Part shown: one piece after another, positions 1 to 8,327 of the stretch
Position numbering within the stretch: the stretch's first letter is position 1
Layout: each line of letters starts with the position of its first letter
DNA from: Coriobacteriales bacterium
GTDB taxonomy: Bacteria > Actinomycetota > Coriobacteriia > Coriobacteriales > UBA8131
Assembly: GCA_031286975.1 (NCBI GenBank)
Contig: JAITTM010000091.1
Location: 1 to 15,608, forward strand
Length of the DNA stretch: 15,608 nt
Direction of reading: 5' to 3'
Made by a program: the position numbers and the translations under genes
The notes under the pieces: generated by a model
Told to the model about the DNA's origin: nothing
Seen by the model: only the letters and a program-made list of their open reading frames with translations
The model's database searches: none

Positions 1-165
1 GACTTTGAGGAGGCGCTGGCTATCATGCAGCAACCGCTTGTGCAAGACCGCTTGCGGCACATCATCCAGGAGGACGCACCCGTTGCCAGTGTGGCGGATA
101 TCAAGCGGGTCTTTGCCACCGACCTGCTCACACCCTTCAAGACCGTTTTTAAGTGGAGCATCTAA
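1..165 (+). CDS. C-terminal end of an unrecognised protein in the polysaccharide operon (partial)
   Basis: The reading frame is open from base 1 and ends in TAA at 163-165, leaving the last 54 residues. The fragment is mostly charged helix-like sequence ending in FKTVFKWSI, with no motif I can assign. Its stop codon directly abuts the ATG of the polymerase gene, so it is almost certainly the upstream member of the same operon. In such loci that position is often held by a glycosyltransferase or another sugar-modifying enzyme, but that is inference from position only. No function is claimed. Confidence 0.6.
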   Translation, partial: DFEEALAIMQQPLVQDRLRHIIQEDAPVASVADIKRVFATDLLTPFKTVFKWSI

Positions 166-1764
166 ATGACTGTGCTCAAGACCGCCCATTCGGTGTTTTT
201 TCCGCTCCCGCTCCTGTTGTTTATAACGGGAATCCAATACGGCGACCTGACGCTTGCGCTGATTGCGGTCATCGCACAATTCGTGCTGAATGTGCTCTAT
301 GCCATCGAGCGCTTATCTCGCAGAAGCGTCTTTCTCTATTTTCACTTGGCCATTGCCCTCTTCTTGGTGTTTCGCCCCACGTTTGACCTGTTGACGGGCG
401 TTCAATGGATGCCCGATGCGCGCGCTGGTGCCCAGTTCTGTGTGACCGCACTCTTTATCACACTCTTTCTCTTGCGCCTGGGCTCGATGGTCGCTGAGTG
501 GCGGCAGGGTCTTGTTGATCAACGAGCGCCACTGGCAGCGCCCGCGGGACAACAGACATTGGCACGCACACAAGCCCTGTACGCCTTGCGGGTAGCAGCC
601 GGCATCGTTTTTGTCATCGGCTTTCTGGGTCTGCTGTGGCTGGGCATCACCAAACTGGGTTATATGGCAGGCAAAGGCTATGTCGATTACTACCTGATCA
701 GCGTTGACGAGAACACCAACATCGTACAGCGCACACTGGCAACCATGGAGCCCTATGCGCTCTGTGCCTTTCTTGCCACCTTCCCCGGAAAGAAAGCGAG
801 CACGGTGGCCTTGGGGCTGAATGTTGTCACGGCCATCCCCATGTTGATTATCGGGTCGCGTGGCGACTTTGTGTACTCCGCGCTGTTCTTTATCCTCTAC
901 TACGTGCTCCGCGAGGTGACTGACGGCAAGGGAACCTGGATTGGAACCCTTGAGAAGACCGTCGCTGCCATCGTGATTCCCGTGGGCATCATTGCCATGG
1001 GTCTTGTTTCCTATATCAGGTCGAACGTGCAGGTAGGTGATGCCACGGTGGTCGATTCCCTGATCAAGGCCCTCTATAGCCAAGGTGTCAGTTTTGATAT
1101 TCTCAGCAGGGGCTTTAATGTTGACGGGCGAATCGAGATGCTCGGATCCAAGAACTATACCTTTGGGGGCCTTATCGACTACTTTGTTCAGGGGCCCATA
1201 GGGCACTACCTCTTTGGTTTCACCGACTACGGCTCGGTCAACAGTGTGCAGGTGGCGGTGAACAGCAACAGCTACTCGCATGCGATGTCCTACTTCGCCC
1301 ACCCAAACTATCTGGGGGGGGAGGGCTACGGCTCCTCCTACCTCCTGGAGCTCTATGCGGACTATGGCTATGTGGGCATCGGGGTGTTCAGCCTCTTGTT
1401 TGGTGGCCTTCTCGGCTATCTGCCACGTCTGCTCAAGCGCAGTTGGATGTGGGGCACGCTCGCGCTGATCATCATCTTGCAGATATTCCCTATGCCTCGT
1501 AGCTCCGTTCTCGATGGCTTCCATTTTTTGTACACCCTGCAATTCTGGTTTACGATCGCGATTATCTGGATTGGCGCGAAGCTCCTGGGAGCCGATGCCC
1601 TGCGCGCGACTGTGCTGCGGTCACACCGGCCGCACAAACCGCGGGTGCTGACCCGCGGATCCGCCGCCTTGCAACCCTCTTTATCCTGTGCACTTGATGC
1701 GCAGCTTCCTGTTCGCACACTACCCTTGCTCACCGTCTACAGAAGGAGAACACAACAATCATGA
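166..1764 (+). CDS. wzy: Wzy-like O-antigen/oligosaccharide repeat-unit polymerase
   Basis: This 532-residue polytopic membrane protein has about ten or more hydrophobic segments spread over residues 1-480, then a basic, probably cytoplasmic tail. It carries the G-S-R-G-D-F motif at residues 230-235, followed by a membrane segment. It also has a long extracytoplasmic loop rich in Gly, Tyr and Asn, leading into GEGYGSSYLLELYADYG near 385-402. Both are hallmarks of the Wzy polymerase family that links lipid-carried repeat units outside the membrane. The ATG directly follows the upstream stop codon, with a weak GGAG 7 bases before it. The last four bases overlap the next gene (ATGA), pointing to translational coupling with the chain-length protein, its usual partner. 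Sequence between Wzy proteins varies widely, so the family is clear but the linkage formed cannot be predicted. Confidence 0.85.
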   Translation: MTVLKTAHSVFFPLPLLLFITGIQYGDLTLALIAVIAQFVLNVLYAIERLSRRSVFLYFHLAIALFLVFRPTFDLLTGVQWMPDARAGAQFCVTALFITLFLLRLGSMVAEWRQGLVDQRAPLAAPAGQQTLARTQALYALRVAAGIVFVIGFLGLLWLGITKLGYMAGKGYVDYYLISVDENTNIVQRTLATMEPYALCAFLATFPGKKASTVALGLNVVTAIPMLIIGSRGDFVYSALFFILYYVLREVTDGKGTWIGTLEKTVAAIVIPVGIIAMGLVSYIRSNVQVGDATVVDSLIKALYSQGVSFDILSRGFNVDGRIEMLGSKNYTFGGLIDYFVQGPIGHYLFGFTDYGSVNSVQVAVNSNSYSHAMSYFAHPNYLGGEGYGSSYLLELYADYGYVGIGVFSLLFGGLLGYLPRLLKRSWMWGTLALIIILQIFPMPRSSVLDGFHFLYTLQFWFTIAIIWIGAKLLGADALRATVLRSHRPHKPRVLTRGSAALQPSLSCALDAQLPVRTLPLLTVYRRRTQQS

Positions 1765-2972
1765 AAACGGTAACGCTCTTGGATTTACTGGGAACCATCA
1801 GGCGCCGCATCGTCTGGATAGCGCTCGTCACCGTGCTTGCCGGGGGCCTTGTGGCCGCCTGGGGCTTTCTGCAGAGTACGCAGGTGGGCACGCCCACTTC
1901 GTCTTACACGGCTGAGGCGACCCTCTACGTGAGTGGCTATGACTCAAACGAGGTGCGGGACTACAACTACGTCTTTGACAACGGCATGCTCTTCAACAAC
2001 GTTCGCCGCATCATCGTCAGCGATTCGGTTGCCGGCGAGGTGCGACGCGAGTTTGCCGTGCAGGGCCAGACAGTGACCATAGCGGCACCCTTCTGGTTTG
2101 ACGAGGATCTCGCGTCGCGGATCGCCTCGAATCTCATCTTTGTGGATGCCACGGCCACTGACCCCCAGGTGGCACTCGCGGCGGCAGACAGTGCCGCGCA
2201 AAAAGCCCTTGCCATAGTTCAGGACACCTTGCCTGTGGTTGACTCAAAGATATATGAGCAGGCGGTTCTGAAGCCAGGGGACAATAGCAAGGCAGCCAAT
2301 CCCGGAATCGAGAGTCTTGCGATACAGGCTGCCGACGCATCGGCAGCCACGGCTCCCTTTGCCTATTCGCTTAACACGAGAAACCTCTTGATAGCGGTCT
2401 TTTTGGGCCTCTTTGGCTCTGCCTTCTGCTTCTGTGTATACGAGCTGCTCAACCGCCGCATCCGCACCGAGCACGATGTCGAGACCCTCTTGGGTGTCCC
2501 CCTTGTTGCGCGCGTCTCCCAAACCGAATCCTTTGAGGGCGCAGAGGCGCAAGGGGCATTGACACAGCTTGCGTCGATGTTGCAGGTGCTGTTTGCCGAA
2601 CAGCATGCGGCGCTGAGCATTGTGGGAATCGAGTCACCGGGCAAAAGCGATGCCCTGGCCTCAAGCCTTAACGGTGTCTTTGAGAAGACGGGCGTAAAGG
2701 CGACGGTCTTTGCCGCGCGGGCGGACAAGGCCTCCAACCTCAAGCAGCTCGAAGCCGAGCTCGAAAAGGAGCTGACAAAGCACGACATCGTTTTGGTTGA
2801 TGGCGGCTCGCTTACCGGCGAGCCCACGGTCTGCTCGGCATGCAGCGCAACGGCTGGCGTCTTGCTGGTAACGCGCTTTGGGCGCGCCTCGAGCAAGGAC
2901 ATCACGGCGGCCCTGCGGCAGTTGCGTGTGGCGGAGACACCGGTTATCGGCTTGGTTGCACTGGGCAAGTGA
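1761..2972 (+). CDS. Wzz/YveK-like chain-length protein fused to a degenerate BY-kinase-like domain
   Basis: This 403-residue protein has a membrane helix at about 17-37, an extracytoplasmic region to about 205, and a second helix at about 208-230. This is the topology of polysaccharide co-polymerases that set chain length with Wzy. The cytoplasmic part resembles the P-loop fold of bacterial tyrosine kinases (CapB/YwqD/CpsD). It begins with the family-like LLGVPLVARV (243-252), has a P-loop GIESPGKS at 289-296, and a Walker-B-like strand VLVDGG with Asp347. The kinase-specific P-loop PGEGKS is shortened, the Walker A' acidic motif is replaced by VFAARAD, and there is no C-terminal tyrosine cluster (it ends VIGLVALGK). 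It therefore probably lacks kinase activity. AGAAGGAG at 1741-1748 lies 12 bases before the ATG, which overlaps the wzy stop. No separate intact kinase is seen in the window. Confidence 0.8.
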   Translation: MKTVTLLDLLGTIRRRIVWIALVTVLAGGLVAAWGFLQSTQVGTPTSSYTAEATLYVSGYDSNEVRDYNYVFDNGMLFNNVRRIIVSDSVAGEVRREFAVQGQTVTIAAPFWFDEDLASRIASNLIFVDATATDPQVALAAADSAAQKALAIVQDTLPVVDSKIYEQAVLKPGDNSKAANPGIESLAIQAADASAATAPFAYSLNTRNLLIAVFLGLFGSAFCFCVYELLNRRIRTEHDVETLLGVPLVARVSQTESFEGAEAQGALTQLASMLQVLFAEQHAALSIVGIESPGKSDALASSLNGVFEKTGVKATVFAARADKASNLKQLEAELEKELTKHDIVLVDGGSLTGEPTVCSACSATAGVLLVTRFGRASSKDITAALRQLRVAETPVIGLVALGK

Positions 2973-3034
2973 GGGATACTGCCAAACACGGACGCATAAG
3001 GGGCACAACAGAAGACTACAAGGACAGGGAGAAC

Positions 3035-4348
3035 ATGAAGGAGCAACTGCTCAGCAAGATATACGACCGCGAGATCAGGGTAGCCGTTGTAGGGCTTGGG
3101 TATGTAGGCCTGCCCCTGGCGGTTGAGAAGGCGAAGGCCGGTTTTAAGACTGTGGGTTTTGACGTGCAGGCATCAAAGGTCGATGCCGTGAACGCGGGGC
3201 AGAACTACATCGGTGATGTCATCGATGACGACGTGGCAAAGCTGGTTGCCAGCGGCATGCTGTGTGCGAGCCTTGATTTCAGCAGGCTAAGTGAAGCCGA
3301 TTTTATCGCCATCTGTGTGCCCACGCCCCTCGATGCCCACCAGCAGCCTGACATCAGCTACGTGCAGTCCTCAACGGAGACAATCGCGCGCTATCTTAGC
3401 CGGGGCACGATGGTCGTGTTGGAATCAACCACCTATCCGGGAACGACCGAAGAGCTTATCCGCCCCCTGCTTGAGCAAGGCTCGGGGCTTACCTGCGGCG
3501 AGGATTTCTATCTGGGCTTCTCACCCGAGCGGGTGGATCCTGGCAACGCGGTATACAAGACCAAGAACACGCCCAAGGTGGTTGGCGCCATCGGTGCAGA
3601 TGCCCTTGAGGTTATTGCGGCGATGTACCGCGCGGTTTTGGACGGCGACGTCTTTGAGGTCTCGACTCCCGCCATTGCGGAGATGGAGAAGATACTTGAG
3701 AACACCTACCGCAATGTGAACATCGGCCTGATCAACGAGCTTGCCATTCTTTGCCATAAGATGGGCATCGATATCTGGGAGGTTGTGGATGCGGCGCGGT
3801 CAAAACCCTATGGGTTCCAGGCGTTTTATCCCGGAGCGGGTCTGGGTGGGCACTGCATACCGCTTGATCCCTATTATCTGTCGTGGAAGGCGCGCGAGTA
3901 TGGCTTTCATACCTCGATGATCGAGAGCTCGATGATGATCAATGATGCCATGCCCGATTATTGCGTCGACAGGATCGCCGCCATTCTCAACAAGCAAGAA
4001 AGAGCAGTCAAAAACGCGGCTATCCTGGTGCTGGGCGTTGCCTACAAGCAAGACATCGACGACTATCGCGAAAGCCCCGCCCTGCGTGTGATCGAGCTGC
4101 TCGAGGCACAGGGAGCACGGGTATCCTACTATGACCCCTTTATCCCAGAATACCAGTACCGGGGCACGCGGGGCACAAGCATTCCGCAGTTGACCGCAGA
4201 GGCGGTGCAGGCAGCCAGTCTGGTGATCATCGCCACCGCCCACACGACGGTCGATTACGGCTTTGTGCAACAGCACGCCCAGGCGATATTCGATATCAAG
4301 AACGCCACCAAGGCGCTTGCAGACCGGCAGAATATCGAGGTGCTTTAA
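3035..4348 (+). CDS. wbpA: WbpA-like UDP-N-acetylhexosamine 6-dehydrogenase
   Basis: This 437-residue enzyme of the UDP-glucose/GDP-mannose dehydrogenase family oxidises the C6 alcohol of a UDP-sugar to the acid, using two NAD+. The N-terminal Rossmann domain has GLGYVG at 20-25 and VPTPLD at 95-100. GFSPERVDPG follows at 161-170, which fits the UDP-N-acetyl-hexosamine branch. The central domain carries the catalytic cysteine Cys274 in GLGGHCIPLDPYY, and the C-terminal UDP-binding domain has GVAYKQDIDDYRESPAL. The frame is open upstream to 2840, but ATG 3035 is chosen because AGGGAG at 3026-3031 precedes it and the protein then matches family length. A 62-base gap separates it from the preceding gene. 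Its TAA abuts the GTG of the WbpB-like gene, and the two are a known pathway pair. UDP-GlcNAc as substrate is the best guess; UDP-GalNAc or UDP-ManNAc remain possible. Confidence 0.88.
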   Translation: MKEQLLSKIYDREIRVAVVGLGYVGLPLAVEKAKAGFKTVGFDVQASKVDAVNAGQNYIGDVIDDDVAKLVASGMLCASLDFSRLSEADFIAICVPTPLDAHQQPDISYVQSSTETIARYLSRGTMVVLESTTYPGTTEELIRPLLEQGSGLTCGEDFYLGFSPERVDPGNAVYKTKNTPKVVGAIGADALEVIAAMYRAVLDGDVFEVSTPAIAEMEKILENTYRNVNIGLINELAILCHKMGIDIWEVVDAARSKPYGFQAFYPGAGLGGHCIPLDPYYLSWKAREYGFHTSMIESSMMINDAMPDYCVDRIAAILNKQERAVKNAAILVLGVAYKQDIDDYRESPALRVIELLEAQGARVSYYDPFIPEYQYRGTRGTSIPQLTAEAVQAASLVIIATAHTTVDYGFVQQHAQAIFDIKNATKALADRQNIEVL

Positions 4349-5416
4349 GTGAAGTACGCGTTAATCGGTTGCGGCCGGATAGCCGCCAATCATCTTGCCG
4401 CCGCCCAGCAAAACGGACTCGAGGTCGTGGCGTTATGCGACGTTGTGCCCCAGGCAATGGCGGAGAAGGCCGAGCGTTTTGAGCTGCCAGACGCCCGGCG
4501 TTACACCGACTACCAGCAGATGCTTGCTTCCGAGCAGCTCGACCTTATCGCCATCTGCACCGAGAGCGGCAAGCACGCAGCAATTGCGCTCGATTGCATA
4601 GAGGCGGGTGTCAACCTGATCATCGAGAAGCCAATCGCGCTTGCGCTGGCAGACGCGGATGCCATCATCCGTGCGGCGGACGCGCGCGGAGTCAAGGTCT
4701 GCGCCTGTCATCAGAATCGCTTCAACAAGTCGATACAGGCAATGCGCGCGGCGCTGGAGGCCGGACGTTTTGGCCAACTGCTCTATGGCACGGCGCATAT
4801 CAGGTGGAACCGGGGTCGGCAGTATTATGAGCAGGCACCCTGGCGTGGCACCTGGGAGCAGGACGGCGGTGCCCTGATGAACCAGTGCATCCACAACATC
4901 GACCTGATCCGTTGGATGATGGGGGACGAGGTAAGCGAGGTGTTCGCCTACACCGATCGCCTGGCTCACGACTACCTCGAGGCGGAGGATATGGGGCTGG
5001 CCGTGCTGCGCTTTGCCAACGGAAGCTATGGACTCATCGAGGGCACAACCGATGTGTACCCCAAGAACCTTGAGGAGACGCTCTACCTGTTTGGCAGCGA
5101 GGGAACGGTCAAGGCGGCGGGCACCTCGGTCAACTGTATCGAGCATTGGGCCTTTGCTGATGGGCTCGATGATGCCCAAGCCGTTATCGCACGCACACAC
5201 GAGGCGCCCCGTGATGTATATGGCTTTGGCCACAACCCCTTGTATGCCGATGTGATCCAGGCCATTACCGATAAGCGGGCGCCCTATGTCGATGCCCGCG
5301 CGGGGCGCAGGGCTCTTGAGCTGGTGCTGGCAATCTATAGATCCTCGCGCGACGGGGTGCCGGTCAAGTTGCCGCTTGACGATTTTTCCACGCTTGATAT
5401 GAGAGGGAGGTTCTGA
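4349..5416 (+). CDS. wbpB: WbpB/WlbA-like Gfo/Idh/MocA oxidoreductase (UDP-GlcNAc-uronate 3-dehydrogenase)
   Basis: This 355-residue NAD-dependent oxidoreductase has an N-terminal Rossmann motif IGCGRIAANH (6-15), the family EKP motif at 93-95, and the C-terminal substrate domain. WRGTWEQDGGALMNQCIHNI (165-184), with probable catalytic His182, and the preceding RGRQYYEQAP fit the WbpB/WlbA subgroup. That subgroup oxidises C3 of UDP-GlcNAc-uronic acid in the route to 2,3-diamino uronic acids. The start is GTG 4349, immediately after the wbpA stop, with GAGGTG 4337-4342 as ribosome site. Direct coupling to the 6-dehydrogenase supports sequential action. The expected next enzymes (WbpE aminotransferase, WbpD acetyltransferase) are not in the window, so the final sugar is unknown. 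Confidence 0.82.
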   Translation: MKYALIGCGRIAANHLAAAQQNGLEVVALCDVVPQAMAEKAERFELPDARRYTDYQQMLASEQLDLIAICTESGKHAAIALDCIEAGVNLIIEKPIALALADADAIIRAADARGVKVCACHQNRFNKSIQAMRAALEAGRFGQLLYGTAHIRWNRGRQYYEQAPWRGTWEQDGGALMNQCIHNIDLIRWMMGDEVSEVFAYTDRLAHDYLEAEDMGLAVLRFANGSYGLIEGTTDVYPKNLEETLYLFGSEGTVKAAGTSVNCIEHWAFADGLDDAQAVIARTHEAPRDVYGFGHNPLYADVIQAITDKRAPYVDARAGRRALELVLAIYRSSRDGVPVKLPLDDFSTLDMRGRF

Positions 5417-5421
5417 GAGCG

Positions 5422-7269
5422 ATGAACTTCAAACTCACGGGACGCGGTGTCTTTTTGGTTTTTTGGGATGTCGCTGTGACGTACCTGGCATTCACATTGA
5501 GCAGTATTGGAACCCAACAGGCCGAGAGCATCCTGGTCTCAACCGATGTCCTCTTTATCTTTGGGATACTGGCGATCATCAACGTCGCCACATTCTTGGC
5601 CTTCAGGCTCTATAACACCCTGTGGGAATACGCCAGCATCAACGAGTTGCTCCAGTTGCTCTATGCCACCATACTGTCTACCTTTGTAGGTGCAATGATC
5701 CACTTCATAGCGGGGGTTGGGGTGCGCCTGCCCATCCGTGTGTACTTTGTGGCCTGGGTGTTGCTCTTCCTCTTCACGGGCACCGCGCGCTTTTTGTTTC
5801 GCTATTACCGCCACGGCAAGAGCATCGCCGAGAAGCGCCCTCCCGTCACCGCTCGCAAGAGGACGCTTATCGTGGGAGCGGGAGAGACCGGGTCTCTCAC
5901 CATCAAACGGATGACTCAGGGCGACTATGCCATGCAGGGTCTGCCCATCGCCGCGCTGGATGATGATTCACAGAAGACCGGGCAGCGTATCCATGGCGTG
6001 AAGGTGGTGGGGCAAACCGATAAACTGCTCGAGATTGTTGAGCGGTTTCAAATCGAGCAGATCGTCGTGGCCATTCCCAGCGCTGATGCCACGGATCGCA
6101 AACGAATCTATGACCTGTGCATTCAGACCAACTGTCACCTGCTCACCTTGCCCAACGTGCGTGACCTGCGCATGGATGAGCTCGATAACGTGCGCCTGCG
6201 CGAGGTTGAGTTAACCGACCTTCTCAGCCGGGAGGAGGTCGTGTTCAACACGCGTCTGGTAAGCGGTTATCTTGCCGATAAGTGCGTGCTCATCACCGGC
6301 GGCGGCGGCTCCATCGGCTCCGAGCTGGCGCGGCAGGTCTGTGCCATCGCGCCGCGGCAGCTGCTGATCTTCGACATCTACGAGAATACGGCCTATGAGC
6401 TTCAGATGGAGCTACAGGAGCAATACGACGACATAGACATACGTGTGGAGATAGGCTCCATCCGTGATGTCAAGCGACTCGGCGAGCTGTTTGCAACCTA
6501 CCAACCCGATGTGGTATTTCACGCCGCTGCCCACAAACACGTGCCCCTCATGGAGTCCTGCCCCGAGGAGGCGGTGCGCAACAACGTGTTGGGAACGCTC
6601 AACGTCGCCCAGGCCGCTCATTTGCAGGGCACGCGGAACTTCATCTTCATCTCGACCGACAAAGCGGTCAACCCCACCAGTGTCATGGGAGCGACCAAAC
6701 GCATGGGAGAGATGATCGTGCAGCAGTTCGCGCAGACCTCGCAGACCTGTTTTACCGCGGTGCGCTTTGGCAACGTCTTGGGTTCCCACGGCAGTGCTAT
6801 CCCGCTCTTCACGCGGCAGATCGCCGCCGGAGGCCCGGTGACCATCACGCATCCTGACATCACGCGCTACTTCATGACCATCCCCGAGGCTGCTCGCTTG
6901 GTGGTGCAGGCAGGTGGCATGGCGCACGGCGGCGAGATATTCATCCTCGACATGGGGGAGCCGGTCAAGATCGTCGATCTGGCCTATAAGCTCATCCGTC
7001 TCTCGGGTCGCACGCCCGAAGTTGACATCGCCATCCAATACGTTGGTCTGCGCCCAGGCGAGAAGCTCTATGAGGAACTCCTGATGGACACCGAGGAAAC
7101 ACGCACCACCTCGGTCAAGGGCATCATGATATCAGCGGGAGAGGCTCCCTCTGCCGAGGACGTGCGCGTCAAGCTCGAGAACCTCTCTGCCAGCCTGGGC
7201 AGCGACAGTGAGACCATTCGGCAGTGTCTGGCAGCGCAGGTGCCCACCTATCACCCCAAGGAGCACTGA
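5422..7269 (+). CDS. capD: CapD/WbpM-like membrane-bound UDP-N-acetylhexosamine 4,6-dehydratase
   Basis: This 615-residue protein has the full CapD/WbpM architecture. About four N-terminal membrane helices (roughly 8-125) are followed by a first nucleotide-binding domain (LIVGAGETGS, 149-158) and then the catalytic short-chain dehydrogenase domain. That domain has GGGGSIGSE at 293-301, FHAAAHKHVPLME at 366-378 and STDKAVNPTSVMGATKR at 411-427. The usual catalytic tyrosine is replaced by Met422, with Lys426 retained, which is normal for the large WbpM class. The reaction is removal of water from UDP-GlcNAc or a related sugar to give a 4-keto-6-deoxy sugar, the entry to QuiNAc, FucNAc or bacillosamine-type sugars. 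GGGAGG at 5405-5410 precedes the ATG, which lies 5 bases after the upstream stop. It is the last gene of this plus-strand cluster. The 56 bases to the convergent licD hold no convincing terminator hairpin. Confidence 0.92.
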   Translation: MNFKLTGRGVFLVFWDVAVTYLAFTLSSIGTQQAESILVSTDVLFIFGILAIINVATFLAFRLYNTLWEYASINELLQLLYATILSTFVGAMIHFIAGVGVRLPIRVYFVAWVLLFLFTGTARFLFRYYRHGKSIAEKRPPVTARKRTLIVGAGETGSLTIKRMTQGDYAMQGLPIAALDDDSQKTGQRIHGVKVVGQTDKLLEIVERFQIEQIVVAIPSADATDRKRIYDLCIQTNCHLLTLPNVRDLRMDELDNVRLREVELTDLLSREEVVFNTRLVSGYLADKCVLITGGGGSIGSELARQVCAIAPRQLLIFDIYENTAYELQMELQEQYDDIDIRVEIGSIRDVKRLGELFATYQPDVVFHAAAHKHVPLMESCPEEAVRNNVLGTLNVAQAAHLQGTRNFIFISTDKAVNPTSVMGATKRMGEMIVQQFAQTSQTCFTAVRFGNVLGSHGSAIPLFTRQIAAGGPVTITHPDITRYFMTIPEAARLVVQAGGMAHGGEIFILDMGEPVKIVDLAYKLIRLSGRTPEVDIAIQYVGLRPGEKLYEELLMDTEETRTTSVKGIMISAGEAPSAEDVRVKLENLSASLGSDSETIRQCLAAQVPTYHPKEH

Positions 7270-7325
7270 CGAAAGAGCACCACGGACGCTCGCAAATCTG
7301 AAAAACGCCAAGGGAGCGGTCTGCC

Positions 7326-8174
7326 TTATAGTCTGCCCTCTGTGCGCCAGAACACCTCGAAATCATGCAGGGAGTACCGCTGATCCTCGGGTGGCAGTTG
7401 CTGCCAATCTCCGTATTCTGCGGTCAAGAAGGCATCCCAACCTGCGGGTGCGGCAAACTGCCCATCCTCAAAATCAAGGTAGACCGTGTTAGCAAAACTC
7501 TCACTCCTGAAGCACCGTTTGCTGTAGGGAGGCGCAAAACAGGTTGGAGTACTGGAGAGCGGAGGGCAGGCATCCACCAGGGCATCATACTTCTTAAGCC
7601 AGTAGCTGTAGCCCATGAGACGTGCGGGGATAAACGAGAGTAAACGCTTGCAGGTGCCAAGCCAGGAATCGCCTTTGCCAAAGCGGTACGTACTCATCAT
7701 CGCGAGCTTGTCATACAGGTCAAGTTTGAAGCAGAGGAACCTCTGTGCGATCCCGTTGCCGGGATATCCCACCAGAGGAAAGATATCGAGCCAGATCCCC
7801 TCATCGATGTGCAATGATTTGCGCAGCTTGTTATACACCACCCGTGTTCGTATATCGTATACTTTTGCGATGGTGGTGTGTGCCTTGATGTCGCCTTGTA
7901 TGCCCCAGGCATCCAAACGGTAGTGCGCACCAATGCGCTCACCAGCATTGAGCAGATTGAGCAATCTGCGGTAGTGGTCATAGGGCATCAAGATATCGAT
8001 ATCGTCATCCCAAGGGATAAACCCCTTATGTCGCACAGCCCCGATCAAGGTGCCGTATGCTATCCAGTATGTCAGATCGTGTGTTTTGCAAAAGGCATCA
8101 AAAGCCTTGAGGATGCCGAGCTCTATGCTCTTGAGCTCTTCTAGGCCTATGGAGATTCTTGTTTCGTCTGTCAT
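7326..8174 (-). CDS. licD: LicD-family phosphocholine/phosphoethanolamine (or sugar-phosphate) transferase
   Basis: This 282-residue protein has the diagnostic LicD motif at residues 36-68: a Tyr-Trp, GTLIGAVRHKGFIPWDDDID, then a proline-tyrosine. The acidic DDDID is the proposed metal-binding catalytic element. The C-terminal end has the family-typical APAGWDAFLTAEYGDWQQLP followed by PPEDQR. LicD proteins transfer phosphocholine from CDP-choline to a cell-surface glycan. Relatives act on phosphoethanolamine or other phospho-groups such as ribitol phosphate, so the name alone does not fix the donor. Here a CDP-base-synthesising operon lies about 4 kb away, which favours choline or ethanolamine. 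AGGGAG (minus strand, about 8182-8187) sits just upstream of the ATG at 8174. The gene is inverted relative to its neighbours, looks somewhat poorer in G+C, and is a stand-alone unit, suggesting separate acquisition or separate control. Confidence 0.9.
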   Translation of the reverse strand: MTDETRISIGLEELKSIELGILKAFDAFCKTHDLTYWIAYGTLIGAVRHKGFIPWDDDIDILMPYDHYRRLLNLLNAGERIGAHYRLDAWGIQGDIKAHTTIAKVYDIRTRVVYNKLRKSLHIDEGIWLDIFPLVGYPGNGIAQRFLCFKLDLYDKLAMMSTYRFGKGDSWLGTCKRLLSFIPARLMGYSYWLKKYDALVDACPPLSSTPTCFAPPYSKRCFRSESFANTVYLDFEDGQFAAPAGWDAFLTAEYGDWQQLPPEDQRYSLHDFEVFWRTEGRL

Positions 8175-8206
8175 GGGGTTCTCCCTATGAATCGTGTGGA
8201 CTTTTC

Positions 8207-8212
8207 ATTATA
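8207..8212 (-). promoter_or_regulatory. Possible licD promoter -10 element
   Basis: Read on the minus strand this is a perfect TATAAT, 33 bases upstream of the licD ATG. That leaves a short leader holding the AGGGAG ribosome site. No convincing -35 hexamer lies 15-19 bases further upstream, so the call rests on the -10 match and position alone. Confidence 0.35.
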
Positions 8213-8236
8213 GAGAAAATAGACCAACCGCACACG

Positions 8237-8246
8237 CCGCATGCGG
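8237..8246. promoter_or_regulatory. Perfect 10-bp palindrome in the divergent intergenic region
   Basis: CCGCATGCGG is a perfect palindrome between the divergently transcribed licD and GT2 genes. It lies upstream of both, where an operator for a dimeric regulator could sit. It could also be chance, since no second copy was noticed in the window. A weak plus-strand -10-like TAAAAT lies at 8275-8280, without a good -35. Confidence 0.25.
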
Positions 8247-8327
8247 ATGCTCAGCCGGATGATGTCTTTTAGGGTAAAATAGTGCACGTGGCAGGTTTTG
8301 CCTTTCAGACGATCACGAGGTAGGTTT

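Noticed and set aside
313..1542. Long minus-strand open frame (409 codons) opposite wzy
   Set aside because: Its translation is low in hydrophobic structure and matches nothing I recognise; the plus strand encodes a coherent membrane protein with coupled start and stop. It is a composition-driven shadow.
7270..7325. Terminator between convergent capD and licD
   Set aside because: Only a 4-bp stem (GAGC/GCTC) with a 9-base loop could be drawn and no T-run follows on either strand.
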